Shown here one piece after another: positions 1 to 12,185 of a stretch of DNA of 64,000 nucleotides. Source of the stretch: Cephalotrichum gorgonifer (taxonomy: Eukaryota > Ascomycota > Sordariomycetes > Microascales > Microascaceae); NCBI GenBank assembly GCA_900312665.1, contig ONZQ02000007.1:1494308-1558307 (forward strand). The letters are read 5' to 3'. The notes under the pieces were generated by a model, which made no database searches, was not told where the DNA came from, and saw nothing but the letters and a program-made list of their open reading frames with translations. Each line of letters starts with the position of its first letter. The first letter of the stretch is position 1. Position numbers and translations under genes: made by a program.

Positions 1-2
1 TC

Positions 3-302
3 GGTGTGTATCTGTACTTCCTCGAGGACTGCTTGTCGGCCGAGAGGCGGGCCGAGGTGCTGGACGCGATCACAAATGACATTGGGGAGGCCATCAGGCA
101 GGCGACGCCCAACAGCGCCGTGTACAGTAATGAGGGGGATATCAACGAGCCGAACTGGCAGGAGGCGTTCTGGGGGGCCGCCGTCTACCCCAAGCTCGTC
201 GCCATCAAGGAGAAGTACGACAAGAACCGCGTCTTCTGGACAAAGGCCACGCCTGGGTCTGAGAACTGGGAGCTTGTGGATGAGCGTCTTTGCAAGGCAT
301 AA
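3..302 (+). CDS. FAD-linked oxidoreductase, berberine bridge enzyme-like (C-terminal fragment)
   Basis: This is the last 99 residues of a gene that begins before the window. The visible part matches the C-terminal BBE segment of berberine-bridge/6-hydroxynicotine-oxidase-like flavoproteins: a YSNEGD-like strand with an Asn, then EPNWQEAFWG, a helix ending in KLVAIKEKYD, and VFW with GSENW near the end. In the family this segment closes over the FAD and helps form the substrate pocket. The enzymes carry a covalently bound FAD and oxidise phenols, alkaloids or sugars; many are secreted, but the signal peptide and the flavin-attachment His/Cys lie outside the window. No intron is visible. The substrate cannot be told from this end. 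Confidence 0.85.
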   Translation, partial: GVYLYFLEDCLSAERRAEVLDAITNDIGEAIRQATPNSAVYSNEGDINEPNWQEAFWGAAVYPKLVAIKEKYDKNRVFWTKATPGSENWELVDERLCKA

Positions 303-1113
303 GTGGATGAACCTTGAGAAAAGGAAAAACATGGGTCTCTGTGAACATGAGCATTCTTGGGCCTGAATGAATTGATGCATAAGTACATAATTAATGTGAT
401 TATCCGTGAGACGAGGCCTGAGAGTTGAAAGGAACCATCAACTGCAAAATAGGCGTGAACTATATCATGCCGGTCAAAACTGGCAAGAGCCACTCAGTAA
501 CACCCACCCGGTGTGATAAGGAAGGAGCTATAGGAATGGCACAGAAGGAGCCATAGAGACAACCCCCCAAGTGCCTTCCTCATATATAGAAAATGAACTC
601 TCAGTATTGCCAGATGTAAAAATACTCACATACATGGATACAAGCACTCAATCCACATCACCATGCCCCCACGTGCTCTTCTCCAACAAAGCACTACTAC
701 AGTGCGTGACAAATATCACACGGTCAATAATTCAAGCGACGATATACCGACCCTGTCTGCTAATTGCAGGGGGGAAATTTTTCACCATGTCCAGCTACTA
801 TCAAGCTCTCACCACCCAGATTAGCTCCCTCGGACTTCAACAACTCTTCTTACCCTCCCGCTACCACCCCAACTACTTCCAGCCTCTCAACCTCGACCTC
901 GGGAACCCGCGCCGCTTCCATAAACAAAACCAGGTCGCAGAGCACGAGCACATCGACTTCCGCCGACGCCTCCTGACGGTCCCGTACTTCAAGCGGCACC
1001 ACGAGCAGACGACGCGCGACAAGGATATCGACGGCATCGACGTCGACGACGAGGACGAGGACGACGATTACGTTGTTGTAGAGAAGAAGAAGAAGGACCA
1101 GAATACCGCCAAG
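303..1113. other. Intergenic: BBE-like 3' flank and TOM22 leader
   Basis: The stretch holds the 3' flank of the BBE-like gene and the pyrimidine-rich leader of TOM22. An open frame runs in phase with TOM22 from before 600 up to its ATG without a stop; the first ATG in it is at 787. See the separate finding. No other gene is supported. Confidence 0.6.
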
Positions 1114-1783
1114 ATGGTGCAGTTGACCGAGGTCCCCGACGAGCACTTCGTGGAGCGCCAGGCCGGCCCTATCGATGATGACGCCGACTACAGCGATACC
1201 GGTAAGTTTGGCATCGGAATCTTTTTTTCTTCTTCGCCCGTCGTGCCATAGTGGCAACGTTCGATATATCCCCCCTCCCCTTGCCCAGTTTTCTTCGCCG
1301 GTTTTTCCCATCCAGCGATGATTTTTAAGGCGACCCGAAAACTAGTAGTGCACCGCAGAAAGGAAGGAGAGAACTAAGAAAAAAAATGAAACTAACGCAA
1401 AAACCCGCCATCCAGAGTCCGAGATCTCCACCGACTCCGAGTACGACCCCTCGGACGAGACCCTAGCCGAGCGCCTCGCCGCCCTGCGCGACATCGTTCC
1501 CCCCACCACGCGCGGCTGGATCTCCAGCAAGTTCGCGTCGGCCGCGAACCTCGGCTCCTCGAGCCTCTGGTTCGCCGGCAAGGCCCTCTGGGTCGTCTCC
1601 TCCACCGCCCTCCTCCTCGGTGTGCCCTTCGCCATCTGCGTGACGGAGGAGCAGCAGGTTATGGCGATGGAGCAGGAGTACAAGATGAGGGAGGTCGGCA
1701 GCGAGGCGCTGACCGAGGGCGGCAGCGCCACGGCGGATAGGGTCGGCGCCGCACTGGGCGTCGAGGGGAAGAGCGCTTTGTAA
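1114..1783 (+). CDS. TOM22: Mitochondrial import receptor subunit TOM22
   Basis: Spliced as 1114-1201 and 1416-1783, giving 151 residues. The intron has donor GTAAGT, an ACTAAC branch site and acceptor CAG, and rejoins as DTESEIS. The protein starts MVQLTEV, as in filamentous-fungal Tom22. It has an acidic cytosolic region (residues about 1-50) that binds presequences, a conserved PPTTRGW segment, one hydrophobic tail-anchor helix (about 84-103), and a short intermembrane-space tail. Tom22 is the central receptor and organiser of the outer-membrane TOM complex. The ATG at 1114 was chosen because it gives the family's usual N-terminus and has A at -3 and G at +4. The frame is open upstream, so a longer form is possible but less likely. 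Confidence 0.93.
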
Positions 1784-2950
1784 AGGGGGCGTCTAAGGAG
1801 CGTGTGTGAGATGATAATGGGTGTGGTTTGGCGAGAGAGACAGAGAGGGAATTGTATATTAGAAACGCCTTACGTCGGGGTTTGATTTTGCCCTTTGTTT
1901 TTACCTTCGACGGGCCTGTATTACTGCAAAGGGGCAAATGGGGAGATCTTTTTTTTATGCATATCTGGCTGATGAAACGGCACGGATGGAGAGGGTTGAA
2001 GGGTGGTGAAGGGAGGAGGATAGAAATGTACTCTACGGCCTTCCAAGGGCTGTTCCACCGGGGGCTTCACAGGCGGAAGTGGTATGCTTGGTAGCGGAGG
2101 ATACACATGGAAATCAGCATGCGACGAGGATACGATATATTTAATCTACTCCACTCGTCTCCAATTCGCAGACAGCCGACTCTTAGCGGTCTTCTTTCTC
2201 TACATGACTTTAACACTGCTTGACGTGTCGTCTTGGTTCTCGTATATTCTCGTAAGAAGGAGAGAGATCTTGGATGTATATACATGTCTCCCGGGGCATC
2301 GACCCTATCTCCTCCGAATGTGGTATGGTAAGTGGGAGAGTTATTCCCAGCTTCGGTCACTGAGGAGAAACAAAAATCTGTAAGCACTTAAAAGGGAAAA
2401 AGACCACGGATATCTTGGAAGCTAAACTCTACAATAAAAAACGAAGCGAGGGAAATTCCTCACCCCCCTCCCCTTGAAACTAGCCACCACCCCCTTTCCC
2501 CCCCTCCCTCCTCCCTCACACACACGCATATTCCTCCATCCAGATTAGGGAGGAACGCAGCTTGAATTAGGGATCTTATACCCTGTTTCCCCGACTCCAC
2601 AGCCTCCATTTCCTGCTCTCCAACTCACCACTCCCCTCACTCATCCCTCCCTCGGGAATTCTTCCTCCCAGCGAGAAGAAAAAACAAACAGGTGACCTCC
2701 ATACCCCATTCGCACAAAAGAAATAAAAAAAAAAGAAAGTCCGAGCCTCGGTTTGATCCCGCTACGAAAATGCAGGTAGAGAGAAAAGCAACACATCGTA
2801 AGGGGGGGGTCAGGTGGAGGTAAATATATATGTCGAGTTAAAAGAACAAATGAGAAAAGACGAGATGTACATTGATCATCGGGTGTAAGGGGAAAGGGGT
2901 AAAATGAGAAAAAAAAAGTATTAATAAAAAAGATAGGTCTGGCAATATTA
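1784..2950. other. Intergenic between convergent genes
   Basis: The 3' ends of TOM22 (+) and the ADF-H gene (-) face each other here. The stretch contains C-rich pyrimidine runs (about 2450-2520) and A-rich runs. I see no gene. Confidence 0.6.
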
Positions 2951-5900
2951 TTACTGCCCAAAGGAAGAGTGGTTCTTGTGAGCATCTTGGAGAGCTACAC
3001 GGGGAAAAAACAAAGTTAGCAACAGGCCATAGACATAAAAAGATCGAGATAGGAAGGAGAGGGTAGAGTAGAAAGGACGACTCACTATGCAGAACGCTCA
3101 ACTGCCCCACCCGATCCTCACACGCAATCTGCAGCCCCGACCCCTCGATAAAGTCGAGGACAACGCTGTTCGGCAGTTCCTGGACCTCCATATCAGGGGT
3201 ATATGGCGTCCTGAACTCCGAGAGGTGGTACCTCTTCAGCCCCGCGCCGCCACTAGGCTGCGGCGTCGCGCTCGCGGCAATCGGGCTGAGGACGAGGAAG
3301 CCCTGCGAGTCCAGGCACAAGCACCGCCGCTTCCACAGGAGGTTGTCGGGGAATTGCACGTTGACGTCGCCCATGTAGGCCGCCATCGCCGGGCCCCTGG
3401 TCTCGCCCATGCCCACCGCCTCCGAGGAAACCTCTTCATGCAGCGTGGGCGAGATGCCCGTTGGCGTGCTCTTAGAGCGGCCGCCGAGGGAGGATGAGAG
3501 GCGCCTCATGAAGCGGCCCGTGCGGCTCTTGGGCCGCTTCTCTCCGTTAGTGGACTTGCTGTCGTCACCGGAGCCGCTTGTCTCGGTGTAAGCCGAGGGC
3601 GACAGTGGGCCGGTCGGCGTCATCGTGTTGTCCCTGCTGATCGACGAACGCCGGCTGCTGATGGAAAGGCGTCGCGAGATTGAGTTGTGGTGGGTGGATG
3701 GGGGCCTCGATGGGGAGCGGGAGGGTGTCATCGGCGTCACCGGTGTCATTAGGTTATCCACCGACGCCGACGTTAGGGACATGCGACGATCCTTAATAAA
3801 GCCCTTCACGATGCTAAGTGACGACCTCCGACTCTTCCGGTCCATCTCAGCATCCCGATCGCGGGATTCCGACCGCCGCGTCTCCCTGGACATCCTCCGC
3901 TCTTGGATAGTTTCCTTGGGGGCCCGTACGGGTGCTGGGTTCGAGTCTGGAATCTCGTTCGCTGGCTGGGCCCTCAGGTGGTCGACTACTAGAGGCGATT
4001 GTTTCAAGTCTAGGGCCTTGAAATCGCTAGGGTCCTTGGGTTCCGCCGCGTTGCCGATAGGCTGCGAAGGGGTTCGCACAATCTTGGCCCTAACTTGAAT
4101 CGATTCTGTGCGCCCCCTGGGGGGACTAGCCCCGGTCTCGAACATGGAGAGTCGGTTCTTCAAGGAGGCAGATCGATCGCGCGACCGGTGCCTGAATGAT
4201 GCTGCCTCAGGAGACCCATTGGGGGACTCTGGAGGGGGGCTATTCTTGATGAACGGGGTGGCTCGTTCAATCACGGATGGGGACCGCGACGGCTGCCGGG
4301 AGCCGCTAACCTTCCTCGCGGAGAAGAGGCTCCCAGATGGTGACTTAGCTGGTCCTTCCGCCTCGGGAGTGCCAGATGACAGCTTCTGGAGAGCCTTGAT
4401 CCGCTGAGAAATACTAGTCCCAACGGTCGCCTTCTTCGGCGGAGGCGCGCTTGCTTGTTGGTTCTGCGATATCTTGTTTAGGAACGCAGTCCCAGAAGAT
4501 ATGGACCTCCCGGTCGGTAGTGGAATATCGGTCGGGCTGAGTAGCGCGGGCCTCAATGCTGCGGGCTGGGAGACTGTACGGGCGGCCGGCTTCTTGGGTG
4601 GGCTGTCTTTGGCCGGGACGGCAGGAGGGAAGATGGGGCTGAGAGGCGATTTAGCCACGGTAACCGGCATAGCCTCTTGGACCACCGCTGACTGCAGCTC
4701 ATCAAGGAGGTCTTCGTCATCAGATAGGTGTTGCGAGCTGCGAGCGCTTCGGCTTGGGTGTGTCAGGCCTGTGTTGATGGGGTCAAGATTGACAGTCCGT
4801 CTAGACGCTCCGCCGGGGATAGCTGCACTATCCGCGTCCTTCACTTCGGGCATATTCTCATCGGTAACCAGCTCTGGCTCTCCACCACTAGTCTCCGTTT
4901 GGTTGTGCACGTCAGACGTGGTGGAAATGACGGGGACAGGAGGCGCATGGGTCTCAGGTGAGGCACTGAGATCCGGCGTCGAAAACTTCGATTTCGGAAT
5001 CCGGAGCTGCGGACCTTTTGTTTCCTCCGTGACTTCCTGTTCGCTGGCCGCATCTGACTGGGCCGACACGGTTTCTTTAACCTCATCCTGTGTAGTATCG
5101 GGGGTGGCTGCTGAAAATTTGGACACAGGCAAGGTAGTGTTAACTCGTGGTTGCGCGGTGTCTTCTTCGGGTTCTTGTCCTTGTTCTTGTTCTTGCTCTT
5201 GCTCGGCTTGCTTGACAGCATCATCCGTGGTCTCGGAGGCAGGCTCCTCTACCGTGACGGGAGTCGCTACAGGTGTCTCGTCAGCGTCAACCTGGGTATC
5301 AGTGGGCTGGCCACTCGGAGCTCCATCCTGTGGGGGCGTGCTTGGAATGGTCTCCTCGAGGTCGTCGTCGACGGTGTTGTTCACATGCTCCTCTTCGCTG
5401 TCCTTATCGAGAAGACTATCACGAGCCTGAACCGTCTCGTCGGTGGATCCCGAGACAGATGACGCCTTGGTCGATTGGTCCGCTTCCGATTGGGTAATAA
5501 ACGGCGACGTCGGATGAGAGTCGCTCTGGGTAGCGTCCGACGCTTGGTCGTTGATGGTGGAGGTGGAAGCCTCCATGACGATGGCAGAGTCGGCTTGCGA
5601 TAGAGCCATGCCGTCATCCTTATCAACGTCGCCAGCAGGAAGACCACTCGCTCCACTCTCCTCCTCCACGGAGGCGGCGTCCACCGGTTTCAAGACTACC
5701 GCTTCTACCTCCTCTGGTATGTCTTGTGGAAGCAGGGATGAAGGCCCCGGGGATACCGGAGGGAGCATGCTCATCATCTTCTTTTTCTCGCGCAGTTGCA
5801 TAGCCTTCATCAGACGGGCCTTCTCCGGCGTAATTTTCTCCTTCGCCGGAGTGGCTTTGAAAGACGAGGATGGCATTACGAAACTTGCTCCGGAGCTGGT

Positions 5901-7311
5901 ATGTGGACGGCGAGGCTCTTCGATTTCCGGGAAATCGGGTACGGGAGGAATTGGGATGTTGTGGACCGCGGGGAGCGAGGTTTCGGGTACCTCGTTTTCG
6001 CGTTCGGCGACGGAAGCGCTGTCGGTGTCTTTGGACTTGCCCTTTTTGGAACCTTTGGAAAAGGGCTTAAAGCCGGCAGGTACGGTGGAGACTGCTCGGG
6101 CGGGTCCCGCAGCCGTGCGTGGCCTCCCTGTTGTGTCAATAGATGGCCGGGGTCCTAGCTTTACTTTTTGTCGCCCATACGCGTTATAGAATTCCGTGCG
6201 GGTGGATTGAGAGGACATTCGCCTCGCGGAGGTGTCGAAAGATTTTCGAGGCGATGGCGGGCTGGTCCCCACGAAATCCGGCGGTTGGGTGGCAGTTGTA
6301 AAGTTCGCCCCGTCCGGGGAAGTCGCGATGTCGGCGTTCAAGGTGACGGGCGGTTCCCTCGGTGGGGGCGGTTCGGTTTCCAGTCCAGCCACGATGTGAG
6401 CCGCGGGTGGTTCTATTTCAGCGTCTGCCTCTCCCACGGACTGACGTTTGCTTACGCGTTCCTCCTCATCCTCTTCCACAATCTCTCCCAGCCTCCGTCG
6501 TCGAAGCGAGCTTGTGGAGGAAGACGTCGATCCGGAAGCAGCGTGCAGGGAGCATGCGGCGGAGAGTTTCGTGTCCTTTAGTTCGGCTGCGGTGGAGATA
6601 GAGAAGGTGGAATCGTGGGGGGAGAACCGTTCGCACACGGCAAGGAAGTGGACGGTTACGCGTGCTGTAGGTAGCGTGCGAGTTAGCCCCTTGTTCGTAC
6701 ACCGGCTCGGCTTCAAATCCTCGGGACGCCTTTTCTTGCTCCAAGAGGAACTTGAGGCAGAGGAACGAAGACGGGAGGACAGCCCGTATTCGGACAGCAC
6801 TTACCCTGTATTAAGCGTGAGCAGTCCTCGGGAAGGTACTTGATCAATACGCTTCTCCTCCGGTACCTAAGGAAGCCGTACAGGGGCGATGTCTCCTCGT
6901 ATTCAGCTATGGCATTCCGTATCTCGCTGACGCCGCCGTTGCCACGGCCTAGTAGCTCGACTTCGTCACGAGCCGCATACTTAAGGATAAACCTATTTGC
7001 GGGTGGTGGTTAGCCGTCTCGATGTGCTATGGCGTGCAAGACAAGGAGATATGGCGTCGGTAAGGTGAGCACCGTGAGGGCGGCGACGACGTAGGGCAGC
7101 AAGAGATGGAGAAGGGGAGAAAGGGAGGGCACAGGATTCGGGATGCCCAGTATGCAGCTGTACCCGTGTGCGCGGGTGCGTATGTGTGCGTGTGCGTGTG
7201 CGTGTTTAGGGTGTACTATGGGATGGGATTATCATACCATCCTCCTGGTTCCGCAACAGCTGCGGTGTGAGCCTCCTTGACCTTGATGTCATCCAGGCCA
7301 TTGAGCGACAT
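2951..7311 (-). CDS. ADF-H (cofilin/coactosin-like) domain protein with a very long disordered region
   Basis: Four exons on the minus strand: 7311-7238, 6992-6805, 6664-3086 and 2994-2951, giving 1294 residues. The introns (245, 140 and 91 bp) rejoin in frame, for example EPGG/WFILKY and LIQ/ARVTVHF. Residues about 5-150 look like an ADF-H fold, with GRGNGG, YGFLRYRRRSVLIKY and VTVHFLAVCERFSPHD. About 1000 residues rich in Ser, Pro, Glu and Thr follow, including basic patches such as KARLMKAMQLREKKKMMS. The last about 110 residues form a second conserved segment (NLLWKRRCLCLD to the end, SVLHTLQDAHKN). Fungal relatives are often annotated 'GPI-anchored cell surface glycoprotein', but I see neither a signal peptide nor a C-terminal GPI-type hydrophobic tail, so that name looks wrong. 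A role at cortical actin is an inference. Confidence 0.85.
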
Positions 7312-10300
7312 TGCTCCCGATGTTCTGTCAGGGGACGGTTACGGCGCTTCGGTCGTGTATTCGGCGGTGGCACCAAAGCGGGTATTAAGATCGGGGGGGG
7401 GGGGTGTGGGCGCTCGGGAAAAGCAAAGCCTATCCTCAAAGATCCCGTGCGTGCTTCTTTCCTGCGGTTTCCTCGTCGACTCACTCGGATCGTCGGGGTC
7501 GGGATCAGGGTCGGGGTCGGTCGGGGGTCGGGGGGGAATTTCCCAAAAATGCCCCAAAACCAAAATGTTGCGTCGCGAGCGGGCTAGTTTTCAGGGGTAG
7601 TGGGTACGGCCAGCGCGGGGAGAGATGGTGCGCTCGGCGAGAGGAACGAAAGGCGACATCGATTTTCGGAAGAAATATGACACTAGGAAACTGGCCTAGG
7701 GTAATGAGCGGCGGATCGAAAGGATCAGTATTTCGGGAGAGGGCTCGCGGCCGGCGGGGGGGAGGATGTCGTCGCTGGCGACGATGTCAAAAGGAAAGAA
7801 AGAATTTGGGTACCCTTTTTGGGGAGGGCGGATCGGAGGGGCGTGATAAAAGAGCTCCGGATACCTACCGTCCCTGGGCTAGCCCCAATTCGACAGACGC
7901 TCGATCCCCCGCGTGGTTCCAGATGTAGTAGGATGGACCTGCCTCCTCAATCCAGGTACGAGTACTCACACTAAGTAGCTAACGGACTCCATCCAGAGTC
8001 TCTTCAACCACGTGTAATCTAATTTAGGGTAAAACAGTGCCTCTACTTGTAGCCGTGCTCTACTATACTTTGTAGGGCAGCTCGTTCCAACCCGGTTTTG
8101 GGAAGCTCTTGAAGAGTTTGGATGGTTGCGGGATGGAAGTATTAAGGACGGCTAGTTACTACTACGAGTACCTACTCGAACAGTATTGGAAATGTTTTCG
8201 GAGAGTTTTAATTTGGCTGGTCCCTGACAATCATCACCACTCCAACAAGCGGAGGCGAGCGGAAGAGAACATGCCAATGGGACTGGGAAGAAGCATCGAT
8301 CGGATCCACTAGCATCAAAGAAGTATGGGCGCAGCTTCGAGTACGGATGTGATTCGCAAGTGAGGATACAATGTCCACAGTTTAAAGGGGGCACTGGGAG
8401 GATGACGACAATAGGAGATGACCTGCAAGGGAGATTCTGAGTCCCTCTCCTTATTTGTCTCGTCTTCTGCGAGGTCAGACATTGATGGGGGAGATACACT
8501 CGTAATCCCGGGCAGGATACAGACCTGGTCTCCAAAATGAGAGTAACAGCGCAGGCGAAAAAAGGAAAGCACAGCAGTTCCTCGGAGGAGAGACCCGACA
8601 GGGGTTTGGCGGTGATCTTTTATTTCGTGGTTATTTCCCGTTGGGTACGAGGTACAAGTACCCCGTCGCGCTTGTCCCTACCAGCACTAGCGCAAACTGA
8701 CGAATCATGTACATATATAAAAGGAGTAAAGATTATAAGAAGGACTTGTACTCAGTACTGCTCGTGGGAATAATTATCGCAGCACAGACTCCATTGATGA
8801 CTTGGGCAAGGAAGTTGTGACATAGCATGATGGGGTTGACACATGGGGGAGACACTGCGATGATGGCTGAAACTTGACACCACGTCCAGCACCCAAGCGC
8901 CCAAACTTTCGCGCCGCCCCCACTCAATTTAGTTCAGCCACAGGGTCCTTGACTTGAAGGATTTGAGATGTGAGCGTCCCCCCAAAAATGAGGGATACTT
9001 GTATGAGCCAAGAGTTACTCCGTACAAAGTCCGAGTACCAGTAACACGCAGCAACAAACAAAAGAGAAGCCGGATCTCCAAGGCACCGCAAATCCCGCCC
9101 GCGCGCCCCCCTTCCTTCTTGTTCCATTGCTACCCAAACTACGGAAGGACGCATCCACCCATGTAACAAGTTACTTTGTATGTCTTGCTGATCCCAACTG
9201 TGGAGATAACGAAGAACTGAAGACGCAGCCTATTACACGTCCACAACCAAGCTTTCTCAGCTCCATATTGTGGGGACCTATCCGCTTATAAAAGGGCGTT
9301 CGAGCTTTCAGCTGCACAAGTACTCCGAAACTAACTTTCATTGGGGACAAGCCCCAGTTCCGAAATCCAATCACTGAATTATTTGCAGGCTATTCAACCC
9401 AAAGGAGAAACCTACTCGTACTTGTAGCCAGCAATCTATATCTGTATAGAACAAGTCTGTCGATGGGCTCTAGTACTTACGTGTGATACTAACCCGGACA
9501 GTGTGGGCTTTGACCTCTCTTCCTCCCAATTCGGCACTCATGTTGCAGCCTATAGGGACCAAGCGGACGACCATGAGAGCCTGTCTGTTCGACTCTTGGG
9601 GGGATCCAATGTGACCCTCCTCTTTTACCCCGCCAAAAAGAAAGAAAAAAAGGGAAATCTGGAACAAAGGCTCAAAAGGGACCGTCCGTTAGCTTGGCAA
9701 GGACCTCGTCCGTGCGGGTGGTCTCTCTGTCTCTCTCAGTCTCAGTAGGTGCTGTGTGTCAAAGCCACCCCCGCCCCCTCTTCTCTATGTAGGGGGATAG
9801 AGGAGATGGTGTCCGGCGGGGTGTTAACCGCCTTCTTTGAGATATTCTTCATGCTTTTTGCGGTCATCTGAGGGGGTGTACGCGAGTGGGACGCACAAGT
9901 GCATAGGAGGGGGGATGGCGAATATGGTCAGATGAACAGCTTCGTCGTATACCCGACTCACGGATGGGCGAGTCCCTTTTGGCTCGACATCAGGCCTCAG
10001 CGAGAAGAAGGAAAGTAGGAGTGGAAAATGAGTCACCTCGGACGACACAAAGTATACATACACTCAGCACGGACATAGGGACCATTTCCTTTGAAACATC
10101 ATGGAAAGGCTTGAAGAACAAGCCATAGAAGGACCATTCTCTCCGCAACCTCAGCATACACAGACGAGAAAAAGAAAGAAGACAGGAGGTGAGAAGGTCG
10201 TGTGCCAGTGGTAGAAGAAACAACAAAAAAGGCAAAGTGTAATTCAAGCGTCATCCCCCCGCTCTCCCCTTCTAACACGGTCTTACACCTCTGGACCCAT

Positions 10301-10384
10301 CCTTTGTCCTTCCTTCATCCTTCATTCACTATGGTTTCATTTGTCCCGTCCCATTTCCCAAAGAAAAAGAAGAAAAGCACACAA
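7312..10384. other. Large intergenic region
   Basis: About 3 kb between the 5' end of the ADF-H gene (-) and the 3' end of the PP2C gene (-). Short open frames exist, but none shows recognisable domains or splices into a longer protein. Short motifs of the TACTTGTAC type recur here (for example 8744-8757 and 9413-9427). G-rich runs occur near 7390 and 7500. Confidence 0.55.
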
Positions 10385-12185
10385 TCACTTCGCCTTATCC
10401 CCCTCCTTCGACTCCAAGGCCGGCGCAGAGTCCCCGGCAACAGCCTGCTGGCCACCCTCGTCATTCCCCTCGGCGGCGCTCGGCTCCTCCTCCACCGTAC
10501 TATCTAGAGCCGTCGGCTTAAATCCGCCGTCGCCCTCAGCGGCGCCCTTATCGGCATCGGCCGGCTTATCGGCGCTCGCAGTATCGGTCCTGTCCCGGCC
10601 CTGAGCCTCCAGGTGACCGTCCTTGTCGAGGCGGACGATCATGCACGACAGGTTATCCGTACTGAAGCGGCTCAGGGCGTGCTCGACGAGGAGCTTCGCC
10701 CCAGCCAACGGGTCCTCGATTTCGCGGACCAGGTCGACGGCTTCCTGGTCCGAACAGACGTCCCAGAGCTGTCACAGAAGAAACAAAATATGTCAGTAGA
10801 TGCACTCGAAAACCACGAAAGAGTATGTTATTTGTAGAGAGATGGAGAGGGAAAGGGAAAGAGAGAGAACTTACCCCATCACAAGCGATAATTATGAACT
10901 CGTCTGTTTCCGGCTGGATCACCGTCTCGGTAGTGTACGGGTGGCCAGTTACCAAGTCCTTCATGTAGGCGTCCCCGAGAGCGCGAGTGACGGCGAGCAC
11001 GCCGTTAACGCGGTTGTTAAGAATCAGGCCGCCAGCGTTGGCGATACGCCTGCCTTCGTTCTCGTCGCTCCCCTTGTGGTCGTAGGAGAGGCGCAGGGCC
11101 TTGCCAGACCGGCAAAGGATGATGCGGGCATCCCCGACGTTCGCTGTGTAAAGCACGCGGCTCCGCGTCGTGCCGCTTCTTATCCTCACGCTGGCCGGGG
11201 GCTCGGGCGAGGCGCCGGCGTCTGGTTTGGAGGAGGCATCTGCGCCTTTTAAAGGGGCCGTGGCGACCGCGGCGAGGGAGGCCGGCTGGAGACCCGGCGT
11301 GCCCTGCGCGGCGTGGGACGACCGGTCCTCCCAGCGCATGACGGCGATGGCAGCGGTACAGCCACTGTTCTTCAAGGGCAGCTTCTCCAGCTGCGAGTCC
11401 ACTGATGTAAACGTCTGGTCGAGCAGCTCCGGGATGGGGAGATTTGGGTTCTTGCGGATGGCGTCCTCGAGGACGAGGTGGAGCTTCTTGCCGCACCAGT
11501 CGGCAGCAAAGGTGCCGGCGTGGCCATCGAAGATAGCGAAATAACCATTATCGGTCTCTACGGCGGGCGAATTACCGGACTCGCCCTGCTCGCCCCCTTG
11601 GTCCGCGCCTTTGGCCGACGCATCCGAGGACGGAGGTGCGAGGAAATTATACAAGAAAGCGTGCGTGTCCTCCATAGTACGGCGGCATTTCCTATTCTTG
11701 TCCTCCCAGACACCGACGCTAAACGTCGACTTCGGCCCGGGGAGCGACTCGCCGGCGGAATTGTTATGTGAAGCCCCCATCGCGGAGGCGGCGGAGTCTT
11801 GCTTCGTGGACTTCGCGGACCGCGAGGTCTGGGTGCCCTCCTCTGCGATAGAGTCCTTGCCGCTGCTGCCCTGGCTGAAGCTCAGGGAGTTCTTGGCGCT
11901 GGCGAGCAGGCTACTCGCCTTGCTGTTAATACTGCTGCTCCTGCGCTTCTTATCTGATGACCCGCCAGTGTCCTGTCTGGTCGGGAGACCACCATTTCCG
12001 CTCCGCTTCTCCCCGCCGGCGATCGGTTCCGCACCCTTCGAGGAGGCGGCGGGAGGAGAGGTGGCTGACGACGACAAGCTACTAGAGTTCGCTGCGCTGT
12101 GGTTCGGTTCCGGAGACGGGGATTTCCCTTCGGGCTTGGTGTCGATTTCGTTCTTTCCGAGAGACGAGGTGGACCCTCCAAACAT
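10385..12185 (-). CDS. PTC1: PP2C-type protein phosphatase, Ptc1-like
   Basis: Exons 12185-10875 and 10768-10385 (intron 106 bp, GTAAGT/CAG, phase 0, rejoining as ACDG/LWDV) give 564 residues. Residues 1-155 are Ser-rich and probably disordered. The PP2C fold then shows all metal-site motifs: RRTMED (about 168-173), FDGHAG (about 217-222), SGCTAA, LSYDHKGSD, GVLAVTRALGD, ACDGLWD and FSTDNLS. The order and wording follow yeast Ptc1, a Mn/Mg-dependent Ser/Thr phosphatase that turns off stress MAP kinases. A low-complexity insertion (Pro/Ala/Ser) lies between SGCTAAIAVMRWE and the YTANVGDAR strand, and an acidic Ala/Glu tail follows the domain. The frame stays open for about 75 codons before the chosen ATG without another ATG, so an upstream exon may exist. 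Confidence 0.9.

Noticed and set aside
571..1251. 226-codon frame as a separate gene
   Set aside because: Its end is the first exon of TOM22 running into the intron; the upstream part has no recognisable domain.
4474..5430. 318-codon open frame on the + strand
   Set aside because: It is antisense to the third exon of the ADF-H gene, is Ser/Val/Gly-rich without any domain, and reflects the repetitive codon use of the disordered region.
7404..7928. 174-codon frame in the intergenic region
   Set aside because: Arg/Gly-rich low-complexity sequence in G-rich DNA, no domain, no splice partner.
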